Source: an uncultured Lachnospiraceae bacterium (GTDB lineage: Bacteria > Bacillota_A > Clostridia > Lachnospirales > Lachnospiraceae). From it: 18,280 bases of DNA. The stretch lies in assembly GCA_902773195.1 (NCBI GenBank), contig CACYDL010000042.1:1-18280 (forward strand). Direction: 5' to 3'. Position numbers and translations under genes: made by a program. Below are positions 1 through 8,375 of the stretch, one piece after another (the stretch's first letter is position 1; each line of letters begins with the position of its first letter). The notes under the pieces were generated by a model, which was not told the DNA's origin, ran no database searches, and saw nothing but the letters and a program-made list of their open reading frames with translations.

Positions 1-46
1 AACAGCGGAAGACAGCGGATTAGGCATGGAAATGAGAGCCCATTCT

Positions 47-58
47 TGGTATTATAAT
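47..58 (+). promoter_or_regulatory. probable sigma-A promoter of the seven-gene operon
   Basis: An AT-rich patch in otherwise GC-rich DNA contains TGGTATTAT (47-55), which fits an extended -10 element, overlapping a perfect TATAAT (53-58). No good -35 hexamer is seen at the right distance, which an extended -10 would tolerate. It lies about 90 bases before the first gene, leaving an untranslated leader of roughly 85 bases. Assignment is by pattern only. Confidence 0.5.
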
Positions 59-148
59 ATATGGGATTAACAGGCAGCGGCAGGCGGCGTCCGTAAAAGA
101 GACGGCTGTGGAACCGCTGAGAAAAACCTGAAACAGGGAGGGACTGGA

Positions 149-1198
149 ATGAAGTACGGAAAAATGCTGCTGGTGGGAATGGCTGCTGCTGCGATGACGA
201 CGTCGGCCGTGTCCGCGGGGGACGTTGTGAAGGATGCGGCGGAAGAAGCGAAAGAGGCGGCAGGCGGCCTGCTGGATTCTCTGTTCGGCGAGGGCGGCCT
301 GCTCGAGGACGTGCTGCCGGAGGAGGCGGAGGTCAGTGAGCTGGTCGGCTCCATCAAGGAAGAGCTGGGCCAGGCGGGAGACGGGATCTCGGAGGCTCTG
401 GCGGACGTGTCCGAGAAGATTCAGAGCGCGTCGGAGGATCTGGACCTCGATTCGCTGAAGGCGTACGCCGAGGATCTCCTGGAGCAGATCCCGGGCGGAG
501 GCGATCTGCTGGACCAGTTCACCGGCAGCGGAGACGGCGGGGCAGATTCTTTTGACCTGGACGCGATCTTCCGTGCCTACGAACAGATCAGGGAAGACGA
601 GAACGAGTATTACATGGAACAGAACGCCGATCTGATGGATCCGGGCGACGTTCAGATCGTGACGAACGGCACCATCGCCCAGAGCGGCCTGGATGAGGAA
701 GAGATCCGGACGATGAGCTCGATGATCCAGTGCAACTATACGGCGGATGATGAAAACCAGCTGTGGATGACAAGCGGGTCGGGTGTCGTCATCCTCTTCA
801 CGCAGACGAAGGATGAGGACGGAAGCTACCCCGTCGTGGAAGCCGTGTATTCGGAAGACGGCGAGGGCTATACGGATTCCCTGCGGGCGATGTGCGACGA
901 GATGGGGATTTCCCTCGAGGAGGCCCTGGATTCGATTGCCTTCAACGATGCCTATGTGATGCAGGATATGAAGGATTACCTGACGGAGCATCCGGAGTAT
1001 ACGGGAATCGAGTACACCGGTGAGATCCGGACCGCCGACGAGCTGGAAGCCATGTGGAACGACGCCATGATGGAACTCTATGGGGATGAGATCGGCGAGG
1101 CGGATGCGGACTCCGCGGAAGAGCCTGTGACGGCTTACGCGGACTCCGCCGAGGAGCCTGCGGCAGCTTCTGCGGATTCCGCTGAGGAGATCGCGTAA
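149..1198 (+). CDS. secreted acidic protein of unknown family with C-terminal ADSAEE repeats
   Basis: I do not recognise this 349-residue protein. Residues 1-23 look like a Sec signal peptide: a lysine-containing start, a hydrophobic core, then a VSA cleavage motif followed by Gly-Asp. There is no lipobox cysteine, so a freely secreted or wall-trapped protein is likely. Residues 27-130 are rich in Glu, Asp, Ala and Leu and look like amphipathic helices. Residues 130-310 appear to be a mixed globular domain. The tail (about 325-349) carries three ADSAEE units. GGGAGG at 136-141 sits 7 bases before the ATG and fixes the start. It is the first gene of a run containing a phosphatase, a kinase-like protein and a channel, so a role at the cell surface is plausible but unproven. 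The repeat tail appears to continue past the stop codon. Confidence 0.8.
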   Translation: MKYGKMLLVGMAAAAMTTSAVSAGDVVKDAAEEAKEAAGGLLDSLFGEGGLLEDVLPEEAEVSELVGSIKEELGQAGDGISEALADVSEKIQSASEDLDLDSLKAYAEDLLEQIPGGGDLLDQFTGSGDGGADSFDLDAIFRAYEQIREDENEYYMEQNADLMDPGDVQIVTNGTIAQSGLDEEEIRTMSSMIQCNYTADDENQLWMTSGSGVVILFTQTKDEDGSYPVVEAVYSEDGEGYTDSLRAMCDEMGISLEEALDSIAFNDAYVMQDMKDYLTEHPEYTGIEYTGEIRTADELEAMWNDAMMELYGDEIGEADADSAEEPVTAYADSAEEPAAASADSAEEIA

Positions 1199-1228
1199 GC
1201 GGATCCCGCCGAAGAGGCGATGAAGTGA
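1193..1228 (+). repeat. repeat tail continuing in frame beyond the TAA stop
   Basis: After the TAA at 1196-1198 the same frame reads A-D-P-A-E-E-A-M-K and then TGA at 1226-1228. ADPAEE closely matches the three ADSAEE units just before the stop. The TAA therefore seems to interrupt a fourth repeat, and the older gene end was probably at 1228. Confidence 0.6.
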
Positions 1229-1237
1229 GACGGAGGC

Positions 1238-1260
1238 GCCTTCGCCAAAGAGGCGAAGGC
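1238..1260 (+). other. intercistronic hairpin between the secreted protein and phosphatase genes
   Basis: GCCTTCGCC and GGCGAAGGC form a perfect 9-bp stem around the loop AAAGA. No T-run follows, so it is unlikely to be a full terminator. It could stabilise the upstream message or let only part of the transcription through, giving more of the first gene product than of the later ones. Confidence 0.5.
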
Positions 1261-1292
1261 TGCATCAGATCAGAATTACGGAAGCTTTATCT

Positions 1293-3227
1293 ATGAAAAA
1301 GAAACGGACGGGACTGATCGCGCAGATCTATCTGCTCGTCGTGGCGGCGATCATCATTCTCGGTGTGATCACACAGGTCTCGCAGTTACAGATCCAAAGA
1401 GGCAGGGTCCGGGCGTATACCGGGGTCCGGTCGGCGGAAGCGGCCGGCGAGGTGATCTCCTCCCTGAAGGAATATCCGGCGTACGCGTGGCTGCTCGGGT
1501 TCTGGGCAGACCATGCCTCTGAGCTGGATATCGAGTATGACGCCGATTTTTCCGAGGGGACCGTCACGGAAGAAAAAAGCGCGTTGTTTTCACAGCGCCA
1601 CCCGGATCTGCAGCTTCGGTATTGCAGCGAGGAGGAGCTTGCCTCCCTGCCGGAGGAGGATCAGCGGCTGTATGCGGAGATCGTCTACTCCTGGATGATC
1701 ACCCGTATCAACGCCATCAAGAAGAATTACGGCTTCTCCTATCTGTACGTCGTGAAGACGGATACCGACGAGGGGGAGCACCCTTACGCGTCGCAGCTTT
1801 TCATCATGAGCGGGGCGGAGCCCGGCTCTGTGCGCGGGACGGCCTATGAGAACGTGTACATCCTCGGCGTGAACGTGGACGTGAGGGAGAACGAGGTCGC
1901 CCGGTCGGTCATGCGGGAAGCGGTGGGCGCGGCCCTCGCCCCGGAGGAGGAAAACGCGGAGCGGACGGTCGGGGAGACCATGAAGGGGGCAGGCAATTAT
2001 CTGGATTATTACACCTGCCTGGCACTGGCGGATGAGAACCGCCAGGCCTTTCTGGTTGGCTCGACCTACAACGTGAAGGACCTGCTCAGACAGGTTCGGA
2101 GCTCGGTCATGAAGGATACGCTGATCTCCATGATGTATCAGTTCCTGCTTCTGAACCTGATCATGGTGCTCCTTCTGCGGTTTTTCCTGAATCCTCTCCA
2201 GAAGGTGCTGAAAAGCATCCGGTCCTACACGAATACGAAGGACAGCCGGTCCGCCGAGGAAGAGCTCAACGAAATTCTGACGGCCAGGGGATCCTTCGCG
2301 ATCCGCCGGAATGAGATCGGCCAGCTGTCGGAGGACTTTGTGGCGCTGACCACGGAGCTGGACGACTATACCGCGCAGATCGAGCAGGCGGCGGCCGAGA
2401 GAGAGAGGATAGGATTTGAGCTGGAGACGGCCGCGCAGATCCAGCTGCACATGCTCCCGGACGAGGCGCCGCAGTTCCCGGACCATCCCGAGTTTGAGCT
2501 GTGCGCCTCCATGGTCCCGGCGAAGACGGTCGGCGGCGATTTCTACGATTACTTCCTGACAGACGACCATCATCTGGCCCTGGTGATGGCCGACGTGTCC
2601 GACAAGGGCATTCCCGCCGCGCTGTTTATGGCGGAATCCAAGGCCCTGATCAAGATTCAGGCGCAGACGGGCTCCCCGCCCTCCCGAATCCTGGAGCAGG
2701 TCAATGGACAGCTGAGTGAAAACGGCGAAGGCCGATGCTTTGTGACGGTATGGCTGGCGATCATCGACCTGAGGACGGGCGAAGGCGTGGCCGCCAACGC
2801 CGGGCACGAGCACCCGATGCTCTGCCGGAAGGACGGGCTGTTTGAGACGGTGGTCTACCGGCACAGCCCGGTCGTCGGCATGCTGGACGGGATCACCTAT
2901 CGGCAGCACGATTTCAGGATGAACCCGGGCGACTGCCTGTTTGTCTATACGGACGGCGTCCCGGAGGCCGCCAACAGTCAGTACGAGCAGTTCGGCGTCG
3001 GCAGAACGCTGGAGACGCTGAACCGCTGCAAAGACAAAGCTCCGGGAGAGATGCTTGCCTCCGTCAACGCGGAAATCAACGCGTTTATGGACGGGGCGGC
3101 CAGGTTTGACGACACGACCATGATGGTCTTCCGCTACAAAGGGCGGCCGCAGGAGACGCCTGAGGCTCCTGTGCCGGAAGAGGAATCCGGTTCCCGTCAG
3201 ACGAAAAAAGACAGTGAGGAGGTTTAA
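1293..3227 (+). CDS. membrane-bound PP2C-family (SpoIIE/RsbU-type) serine phosphatase
   Basis: This 644-residue protein probably dephosphorylates a serine on a partner, as RsbU and SpoIIE do to anti-anti-sigma factors. A membrane segment at about 8-28 and a second at about 276-299 bracket an extracytoplasmic region of some 245 residues, likely a sensor of the Cache type by layout. A HAMP-like and coiled-coil linker (about 300-390) follows. The PP2C domain (about 395-620) shows the metal-binding acidic residues in GGDFYDYF (Asp416, Asp419), ADVSDKG (Asp434), YTDG (Asp554) and DDTTMM (Asp606, Asp607), plus NAGHEHP. All the expected motifs are present, so it should be active. No STAS-domain partner or anti-sigma kinase is encoded in the window, so the target is unknown. 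The next gene starts 3 bases after its stop, with its RBS inside this gene's end. Confidence 0.93.
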   Translation: MKKKRTGLIAQIYLLVVAAIIILGVITQVSQLQIQRGRVRAYTGVRSAEAAGEVISSLKEYPAYAWLLGFWADHASELDIEYDADFSEGTVTEEKSALFSQRHPDLQLRYCSEEELASLPEEDQRLYAEIVYSWMITRINAIKKNYGFSYLYVVKTDTDEGEHPYASQLFIMSGAEPGSVRGTAYENVYILGVNVDVRENEVARSVMREAVGAALAPEEENAERTVGETMKGAGNYLDYYTCLALADENRQAFLVGSTYNVKDLLRQVRSSVMKDTLISMMYQFLLLNLIMVLLLRFFLNPLQKVLKSIRSYTNTKDSRSAEEELNEILTARGSFAIRRNEIGQLSEDFVALTTELDDYTAQIEQAAAERERIGFELETAAQIQLHMLPDEAPQFPDHPEFELCASMVPAKTVGGDFYDYFLTDDHHLALVMADVSDKGIPAALFMAESKALIKIQAQTGSPPSRILEQVNGQLSENGEGRCFVTVWLAIIDLRTGEGVAANAGHEHPMLCRKDGLFETVVYRHSPVVGMLDGITYRQHDFRMNPGDCLFVYTDGVPEAANSQYEQFGVGRTLETLNRCKDKAPGEMLASVNAEINAFMDGAARFDDTTMMVFRYKGRPQETPEAPVPEEESGSRQTKKDSEEV

Positions 3228-3230
3228 GAC

Positions 3231-3779
3231 ATGATTATTCAGGTATTGGACAGAATCAAGCATCAGACGGTTATCTCGACGCTTCTGCTGATGATCGTCG
3301 GACTGCTCATGCTGATCATACCGGTGCGGCATGACGGCATTCTGGTGGAAGTGCTGGGCTATATCATCCTGCTCGTGGGGGGCGTGATGATATGGGACTT
3401 TGTCGCGGGAAGCAAGAAGCTGACGGACTGTATTCTGTTTACGGCGGCTCTTCTTCTGGTGGTTCTGGGACTGTATATTCTCATTTCCGGCGACAACATT
3501 CTGACGGTGCTCAGCGTGCTCTTCGGAATCCTTCTGATCATCGACGGTCTGCACAGCGTCGTCCACGCGTGGATGTACGCCCGCCGGTCCGGGAAAAAAT
3601 GGTGGTGGATCCTGCTTCTTCTGAGCATTTCACTGATCGTGGCCGGTATCGTGATTCTCAATAACCCGTGGTGGCAGACACAGCATTCCTTCGTAAAGGT
3701 CATCGGAGGAGTCATGCTCTACGCCGCGGCGGTGGGTTTCGTAAGACTGGTTCTGGTCTGGCCGATCCGGACTAAGTAA
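3231..3779 (+). CDS. HdeD-like DUF308 membrane protein
   Basis: This 182-residue protein is almost entirely hydrophobic. Six membrane segments can be picked out at roughly 15-33, 38-58, 65-83, 86-106, 122-142 and 152-172, arranged as three hairpins, which is the HdeD/DUF308 pattern. E. coli HdeD is linked to acid resistance, but most members have no defined function. The Gly-rich second segment and the short charged loop ARRSGKKWWW fit the family. The RBS (AGGAGG inside the last codons of the phosphatase gene) and the 3-base gap show tight translational coupling to that gene, so the two products are probably made together. The family call rests on topology and general resemblance. Confidence 0.8.
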   Translation: MIIQVLDRIKHQTVISTLLLMIVGLLMLIIPVRHDGILVEVLGYIILLVGGVMIWDFVAGSKKLTDCILFTAALLLVVLGLYILISGDNILTVLSVLFGILLIIDGLHSVVHAWMYARRSGKKWWWILLLLSISLIVAGIVILNNPWWQTQHSFVKVIGGVMLYAAAVGFVRLVLVWPIRTK

Positions 3780-3793
3780 GGAGGGCGCTTAAG

Positions 3794-5608
3794 ATGAGTG
3801 AAGGAAAGAAAAAGAAAAACATTCCGGCAGAGGGAGCCGTTGAGACGATAGAAAACGTCACCGCCGCGGAGGAAAACGCGGAAGAGGGACAGGAAGCCGC
3901 CGCGATGCCGAGCAAGGATGAGCTGCAGAAGGAACTGGCGGCCACGAAGGCGGGCTTAACCCACACGCCGACGAACATGACGCCGGAGCTGGAAGCGCTT
4001 CTGGCGGACGAGCTGAAGGAAGAGAAGAAGAATACCAAACGTTCCGCCCAGATGATCGGCGTGCTCGCGAAGCACAATTTCTACGCCAACGGGCTCACGC
4101 CCGTGGAGCTTCGGACGACGCTGGAGGATCTCGGCCCGACCTACGTCAAGATCGGACAGATCATGTCCAGCCGGACGGATCTTCTCCCGGAGAATTACTG
4201 CAGGGAGCTGGAGACGCTGCGGCAGAATGTGAAGGAGCTGGATCCCCGGATCGCCCGCGCCGTGATCGAGGCGGAGACCGGCCGGAAGATCGAGGATATC
4301 TACAGGGAGTTCCGGGACGAGCCCATCGGCTCCGCCTCCATCGGACAGGTTCACTACGGCGTGCTGAAGGACGGCACGAAGGTCGTCACAAAGGTCCAGC
4401 GCCCGCTGATCGCGGAAATGATGGCCAAGGACTTCGAGCTTCTCGGGAAGCTGGCGCCCCTGCTGGACGGCGGAAACGCGGATGAAAAGGACAGCGACAC
4501 CATGAGCTTCGCCGCCATCATCCGGGAGTTCGAGAAGGTGACGTGGGAGGAGCTCGATTTCAGGATCGAGGCGGCCAACACCCGGTTCTTCAAGGACGTG
4601 ATCCTGGCGGACGGCACGGTCACCTGCCCCACCGTCATCGACGAGCTGACGACGGAGCGCATCTTTACCATGACCTTCGTGGACGGCTGCTCGGTCTCCA
4701 AAAAGGAAAAGCTCCCCGAGCAGGGGACCGACGCCATGCAGGTCGGCCGGGACATCCTGGAGAGCTATCTCCACCAGGTGTTTGACGCGGGCATTTTCCA
4801 CGCGGATCCTCACCAGGGCAATATCATGGTCAGCGGCGGAAAGGTCCACTGGATTGACTTCGGCATGATCGGCGAAATCACCGAGGCGGACATCACCGCC
4901 CTCGAGAACATCGTCGTCGGCCTTCTCCGCAGCGACACCGACCAGATGGCGGACGGCGTTCTGGCCATCGGTTCCAGCGGCGCGGGCTGTGACAGAAACA
5001 AGCTGAAGGACGACCTGGAGCTCTTCTGCGCCAAGTACAAGAACGTCTCCAGCCTGAGCGACATCGATTTCTCCGGGCTTCTGGGCGAGGTGTGCGACCT
5101 GGCGGACAAGCACCACATCTCGATGCCGGGCCGGTTCACGATGCTGGTGCGCTCCTTCCTGACCATCGAGGGCGTGATGGAGCAGCTCTGCCCGGAGCTG
5201 GATCTGTTTGAGGTCATCTCCGACAAGCTGATGGACCGGATGAAGAAGTCCTTCAGCCTGGAGAAGGAGATCATGAACCTCGGCCAGGGTGTGCTGGACG
5301 TGGGGAAGAAGGTCTCGAGAATCCCGCAGCTGATCGCCGACACGCTGTCCGACATCATGAAGGGACGGCTGAAGGTCAATCTGGAGCTGACCGGCTACGC
5401 GGACCTGATCGGCGAGCTCAACGCGAAGATCAACGACGTCATCCTGGTGATCATCGGATGCGTCCTGTTCTCCGGCGGCTGCCGCCTGAGTTCGACGTCG
5501 ATCAGGCCGGTTCTTCCGAACGGCATGCCGATGATCGCGGTGATCGTCCTCCTGACCGGCGCCTCCATGCTGATCTTTGCGCTGAAACGGATCTTCCGGA
5601 AGAAATAA
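3794..5608 (+). CDS. ABC1/AarF/UbiB-family atypical kinase with C-terminal membrane anchor
   Basis: This 604-residue protein belongs to the UbiB (ABC1/ADCK) protein-kinase-like family, whose members act as ATPases or kinases on lipid-related processes at membranes. A charged, Ala/Glu-rich extension (1-75) precedes the domain. Family motifs are present in order: KIGQ (Lys119-Gln122), the Ala-containing nucleotide loop GSASIGQVH, the probable ATP lysine Lys200 in TKVQRP, HADPHQGN (336-343) and DFG (355-357). Two hydrophobic segments near residues 550-600 form the usual C-terminal anchor, ending in a basic RKK tail. No quinone biosynthesis gene is nearby, so a ubiquinone role is not supported; in Firmicutes the family's job is poorly known. 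It starts 14 bases after the DUF308 gene, with GGAGG just upstream. Confidence 0.93.
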   Translation: MSEGKKKKNIPAEGAVETIENVTAAEENAEEGQEAAAMPSKDELQKELAATKAGLTHTPTNMTPELEALLADELKEEKKNTKRSAQMIGVLAKHNFYANGLTPVELRTTLEDLGPTYVKIGQIMSSRTDLLPENYCRELETLRQNVKELDPRIARAVIEAETGRKIEDIYREFRDEPIGSASIGQVHYGVLKDGTKVVTKVQRPLIAEMMAKDFELLGKLAPLLDGGNADEKDSDTMSFAAIIREFEKVTWEELDFRIEAANTRFFKDVILADGTVTCPTVIDELTTERIFTMTFVDGCSVSKKEKLPEQGTDAMQVGRDILESYLHQVFDAGIFHADPHQGNIMVSGGKVHWIDFGMIGEITEADITALENIVVGLLRSDTDQMADGVLAIGSSGAGCDRNKLKDDLELFCAKYKNVSSLSDIDFSGLLGEVCDLADKHHISMPGRFTMLVRSFLTIEGVMEQLCPELDLFEVISDKLMDRMKKSFSLEKEIMNLGQGVLDVGKKVSRIPQLIADTLSDIMKGRLKVNLELTGYADLIGELNAKINDVILVIIGCVLFSGGCRLSSTSIRPVLPNGMPMIAVIVLLTGASMLIFALKRIFRKK

Positions 5609-5622
5609 AGGATGTTCGGGTC

Positions 5623-5649
5623 ATCCGGCCGGCTTACTGCCGGCCGGAT
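5623..5649 (+). other. perfect 11-bp intercistronic hairpin
   Basis: ATCCGGCCGGC and GCCGGCCGGAT pair perfectly around the loop TTACT, just after the kinase gene stop. Only two T residues follow before GG, so termination would be weak. It is the strongest structure between the first four genes and the ABC transporter genes and may act as a partial terminator or an RNA stability element. Confidence 0.6.
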
Positions 5650-5686
5650 TTGGAACGTAAGAAGGAAAGAAAGGAGACCAGGAAAC

Positions 5687-7048
5687 ATGAGCAACATTCT
5701 GCAGCTGATACTGACACTGCTTTTTGACTCGTATCGGCCTTTCTTTATTCTCATGAGGTGTCTGTATATTCTGGGAGCGTGGCTGCTTCTTGGGAAATCA
5801 GGACTGAAGGGATGGTGGGCGCTGATCCCCTGGGCGAGGGAGTATCAGCTCGGACGCTGCGCGGCGCGGGAGCCGGAGGGACGGTATTTCTGCGTCACCA
5901 GTATGATGATCACCGTGCTGCAGGTGCTGAACATCTGTTTCCGGTGGAACGAAGGCAGCGGAACCCTCACCACCTTTGCCCCGCTGATCCTGGTCGTTCT
6001 TTTCTCCGTGATGCTGATGCATTTCGTGTACAACATCAAGGTATTCTCCGGCTTCGTCCGCATCTACGGCGTCCGTAAGGTGTGGCTCCTTCTCTGCGTC
6101 ATCGACGAGCTCCGCTGGATCCCGATGCTGGTCTGGGGCCTTTTCAGGAAGTATCAGCCGTCCTGGAAGGTGGAGGACATCCGGGCCGAGATGGAGCGGC
6201 TCGCGACCCACGGCAGCGCCGCCGTCATGGACGAGGGCCTGACGGTCAATCTGAAGGACCGCCACGTCAAGGAATTCTTCCACAAGAAATACCTGCTGAA
6301 GGACATCCACATGGCGATCCCGCAGGGGCACATGGTGCTGCTGCTCGGCGGCTCCGGCGCGGGCAAGACGACCTTCCTGAACGCCGTCAACGGCTATGAG
6401 AAGGCGGACGCCAAGGTGGTGCTGAACGGAAAGGACATGTACAGCGACTACAAAAAGATGCAGTACGAGGTGGGCTTCGTGCCGCAGCAGGAGACGATCC
6501 GCAGCAAGGACACGGTGGAAAAGACCCTTCTGGACGCGGCGAAGCTGCGCCTCTCCAAGGACATTCCCAAGGAGGACCGGAAGAAGCGCGTCGAGGAAGT
6601 GATGGAAATCTTCGGCCTGACGCCGGTGAGGGACAGCCTGGTGGAGAAGCTGTCGGGAGGACAGAAGAAGCGTCTGTCCATTTCCATGGAGTTCCTCTCC
6701 AACCCGTCCCTGTTCATCCTGGACGAGCCGGACTCGGGTCTTGACGGCGTGATGGCCAGGGAGCTCTTCACCCAGCTCCGCGGCATCGCCGACACCGGCA
6801 AGATCGTCATCGTCATCACCCACACGCCGGACCGCGTGATCGACCTGTTCGACGACGTGATCGTCCTGGCGAAGGACAGCTCCCGCACGGGACGGCTGGC
6901 CTTCTACGGCAGCGTCGAGGAGGCCAGGGTGTTCGTCGGCAGGGATGGAATGGAAGAAATCGTGAAGTCGATCAATCAGAAGGAAGAAGGCGGCGACGGA
7001 CTGGCGGACGAGTACGTCCTGAAATATGCGGAGGTGCAGCATGGCTGA
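5687..7048 (+). CDS. ABC transporter ATPase fused to an N-terminal membrane domain
   Basis: The preferred start gives 453 residues: AAGGAGA at 5670-5676 lies 10 bases before the ATG at 5687, whereas the upstream in-frame ATG at 5612 has no RBS and would run through the hairpin. Residues 1-160 carry about four membrane segments and a GKSGLKGWWALIPWAREY stretch that resembles DUF5684-type membrane domains. Residues about 185-440 form the ATPase: Walker A GGSGAGKTT (Lys227), signature LSGGQ (322-326), Walker B FILDE (catalytic Glu347), and switch His379. All residues needed for ATP hydrolysis are present. The order of domains (ATPase close to an ABCG-like permease) suggests an ABCG-type exporter half. 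The gene overlaps the permease gene by 8 bases. The substrate is unknown. Confidence 0.9.
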   Translation: MSNILQLILTLLFDSYRPFFILMRCLYILGAWLLLGKSGLKGWWALIPWAREYQLGRCAAREPEGRYFCVTSMMITVLQVLNICFRWNEGSGTLTTFAPLILVVLFSVMLMHFVYNIKVFSGFVRIYGVRKVWLLLCVIDELRWIPMLVWGLFRKYQPSWKVEDIRAEMERLATHGSAAVMDEGLTVNLKDRHVKEFFHKKYLLKDIHMAIPQGHMVLLLGGSGAGKTTFLNAVNGYEKADAKVVLNGKDMYSDYKKMQYEVGFVPQQETIRSKDTVEKTLLDAAKLRLSKDIPKEDRKKRVEEVMEIFGLTPVRDSLVEKLSGGQKKRLSISMEFLSNPSLFILDEPDSGLDGVMARELFTQLRGIADTGKIVIVITHTPDRVIDLFDDVIVLAKDSSRTGRLAFYGSVEEARVFVGRDGMEEIVKSINQKEEGGDGLADEYVLKYAEVQHG

Positions 7049-8342
7049 GATGAGCGGAAACGTTTCTGAGAGGCAGTTGGAAGTGCGGCACCGCGGCCGC
7101 ATCGGACAGATCGGTATCTATTTCGGTAAATTTCTCCGGATGTTTGTGCACCAGAGCGACTGGAAGGTGCTGCCGATGGCGGCGCTCATCGCCGGCCTGG
7201 TGGGCTTCGCCCTGGGCGGGGACTTCGGCGTCAGCATGGAAGGAACCCTCACGGCGGCCTTTGCCATCGTGTGCGTGTGCATCTGGAACGGATCCTTCAA
7301 CTCCATCCAGGTGGTCTGCCGGGAGAGGAACGTCATCAAGAGGGAGCACCGCTCCGGCATGCACATTTCCTCCTACATCATGGCACACCTCATGTACCAG
7401 CTGATCCTGTGCGTGCTGCAGACGATCGTGACCATCGTCGTGCTGTACCTGGTCGGCATGAAATTCCCGGGCAAGGGACTGTTTACGCCCTGGATGGTGC
7501 TGGACGCCGGCATCACGATGCTGCTGGTCACCTACTCGTCCGACCTGCTTTCCCTGTGGATCTCCACCCTCGTGCACTCCACGACGACGGCGATGACCAT
7601 CATGCCCTTCGTGCTGATCTTCCAGCTGGTCTTCTCCGGCGGCCTCTTCTCGCTGCCGAAGGTGGTGGAGCCCATTGAGATGCTGACCATTTCCAATCCG
7701 GGTCTCAAGGCGATGGCGGCCCAGACGAAGATCAACGACCTGCCCTACTCGGCGGTCGACGGGATGATCGGCCTGGTGGACAGCGTCGAGATCGGCGGCA
7801 CGGTCACGGTGGGACAGGTGCTGGACATCCTCGGCGACGGGAAAAACGCGATGGTATCCGATCTTCGGGCCGTCAAAATCGGAAACAGGATGACGGTGCG
7901 CGAGATCGGGGAGGACCTGCTCGAGAGGGACAGCTATGAGAGCCTGCGCAGCGAGGTCCTGATCGCGGACGTCACGGTGGGGCAGGTGATCGCCGCCCTG
8001 ATGGACCTGGAAGAGCTCGACGGCGCGCTGAATACCGAGGTGGGCGCCGTCACGACGCTCGGCGAGGTCGTCGATTTCCTCGCGGGAAACGAGATCGTGC
8101 AGGACTACTGGAACGAGGGCCTCGACATCCACATGACCGTGGGAGACGCCATCGATCTCATCGGCCGCGAGGAGACCATGGCGAAGGTCAGGGAAAAGGC
8201 CTCCGAGGCCATGTATGAGCCCGACTACGCGTTTACCGCCAGCAACATTCTTCACAACTGGATTCATCTTCTGATCTTTGTCGGTGTTTTCTTCCTTCTT
8301 TCCGTCATCACTCTGGAGTTCGTCGACAAGGATAAGCGATAA
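7041..8342 (+). CDS. ABC-2/ABCG-type permease with a repeat-bearing extracytoplasmic loop
   Basis: The 433-residue permease partners the preceding ATPase. The ATG at 7041 is preferred over the in-frame ATG at 7026 because GGAGGTG (7030-7036) sits 4 bases upstream; the gene overlaps the ATPase gene by 8 bases. Five membrane segments fall at about 43-60, 68-85, 118-140, 150-175 and 184-205, and a sixth at 404-424. This is the ABC-2 topology, with the long loop between segments 5 and 6 outside the cell, as in ABCG proteins. That loop (206-403) is much longer than usual and holds five copies of a VTVGQVLDIL-like motif at 255, 284, 311, 337 and 365, spaced 26-29 residues. The loop could recognise substrate or bind a partner; this is inference. 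Confidence 0.88.
   Translation: MAEMSGNVSERQLEVRHRGRIGQIGIYFGKFLRMFVHQSDWKVLPMAALIAGLVGFALGGDFGVSMEGTLTAAFAIVCVCIWNGSFNSIQVVCRERNVIKREHRSGMHISSYIMAHLMYQLILCVLQTIVTIVVLYLVGMKFPGKGLFTPWMVLDAGITMLLVTYSSDLLSLWISTLVHSTTTAMTIMPFVLIFQLVFSGGLFSLPKVVEPIEMLTISNPGLKAMAAQTKINDLPYSAVDGMIGLVDSVEIGGTVTVGQVLDILGDGKNAMVSDLRAVKIGNRMTVREIGEDLLERDSYESLRSEVLIADVTVGQVIAALMDLEELDGALNTEVGAVTTLGEVVDFLAGNEIVQDYWNEGLDIHMTVGDAIDLIGREETMAKVREKASEAMYEPDYAFTASNILHNWIHLLIFVGVFFLLSVITLEFVDKDKR
7803..8171 (+). repeat. five degenerate ~27-residue coding repeats in the permease loop
   Basis: Repeat cores are VTVGQVLDILGD (from residue 255), MTVREIGEDLLERD (284), VTVGQVIAALMD (311), VTTLGEVVDFLAGN (337) and MTVGDAIDLIGRE (365). 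Each pairs a Thr-Val-Gly turn with a short amphipathic helix. DNA identity between copies looks low, so these are old duplications kept at the protein level. Confidence 0.7.
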
Positions 8343-8375
8343 AAACCGGCGATCCCGGAAGGAGCGTTTCCGTCT

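Noticed and set aside
1590..3566. Long - strand open frame of about 658 codons opposite the phosphatase and DUF308 genes
   Set aside because: It is antisense to two well-supported genes, has Arg/His/Asp-rich composition typical of GC-rich shadow frames, and shows no domain or RBS.
5612..5686. Upstream start for the ABC ATPase gene at 5612
   Set aside because: It has no RBS and would be translated through the 11-bp hairpin; the ATG at 5687 has a good RBS.
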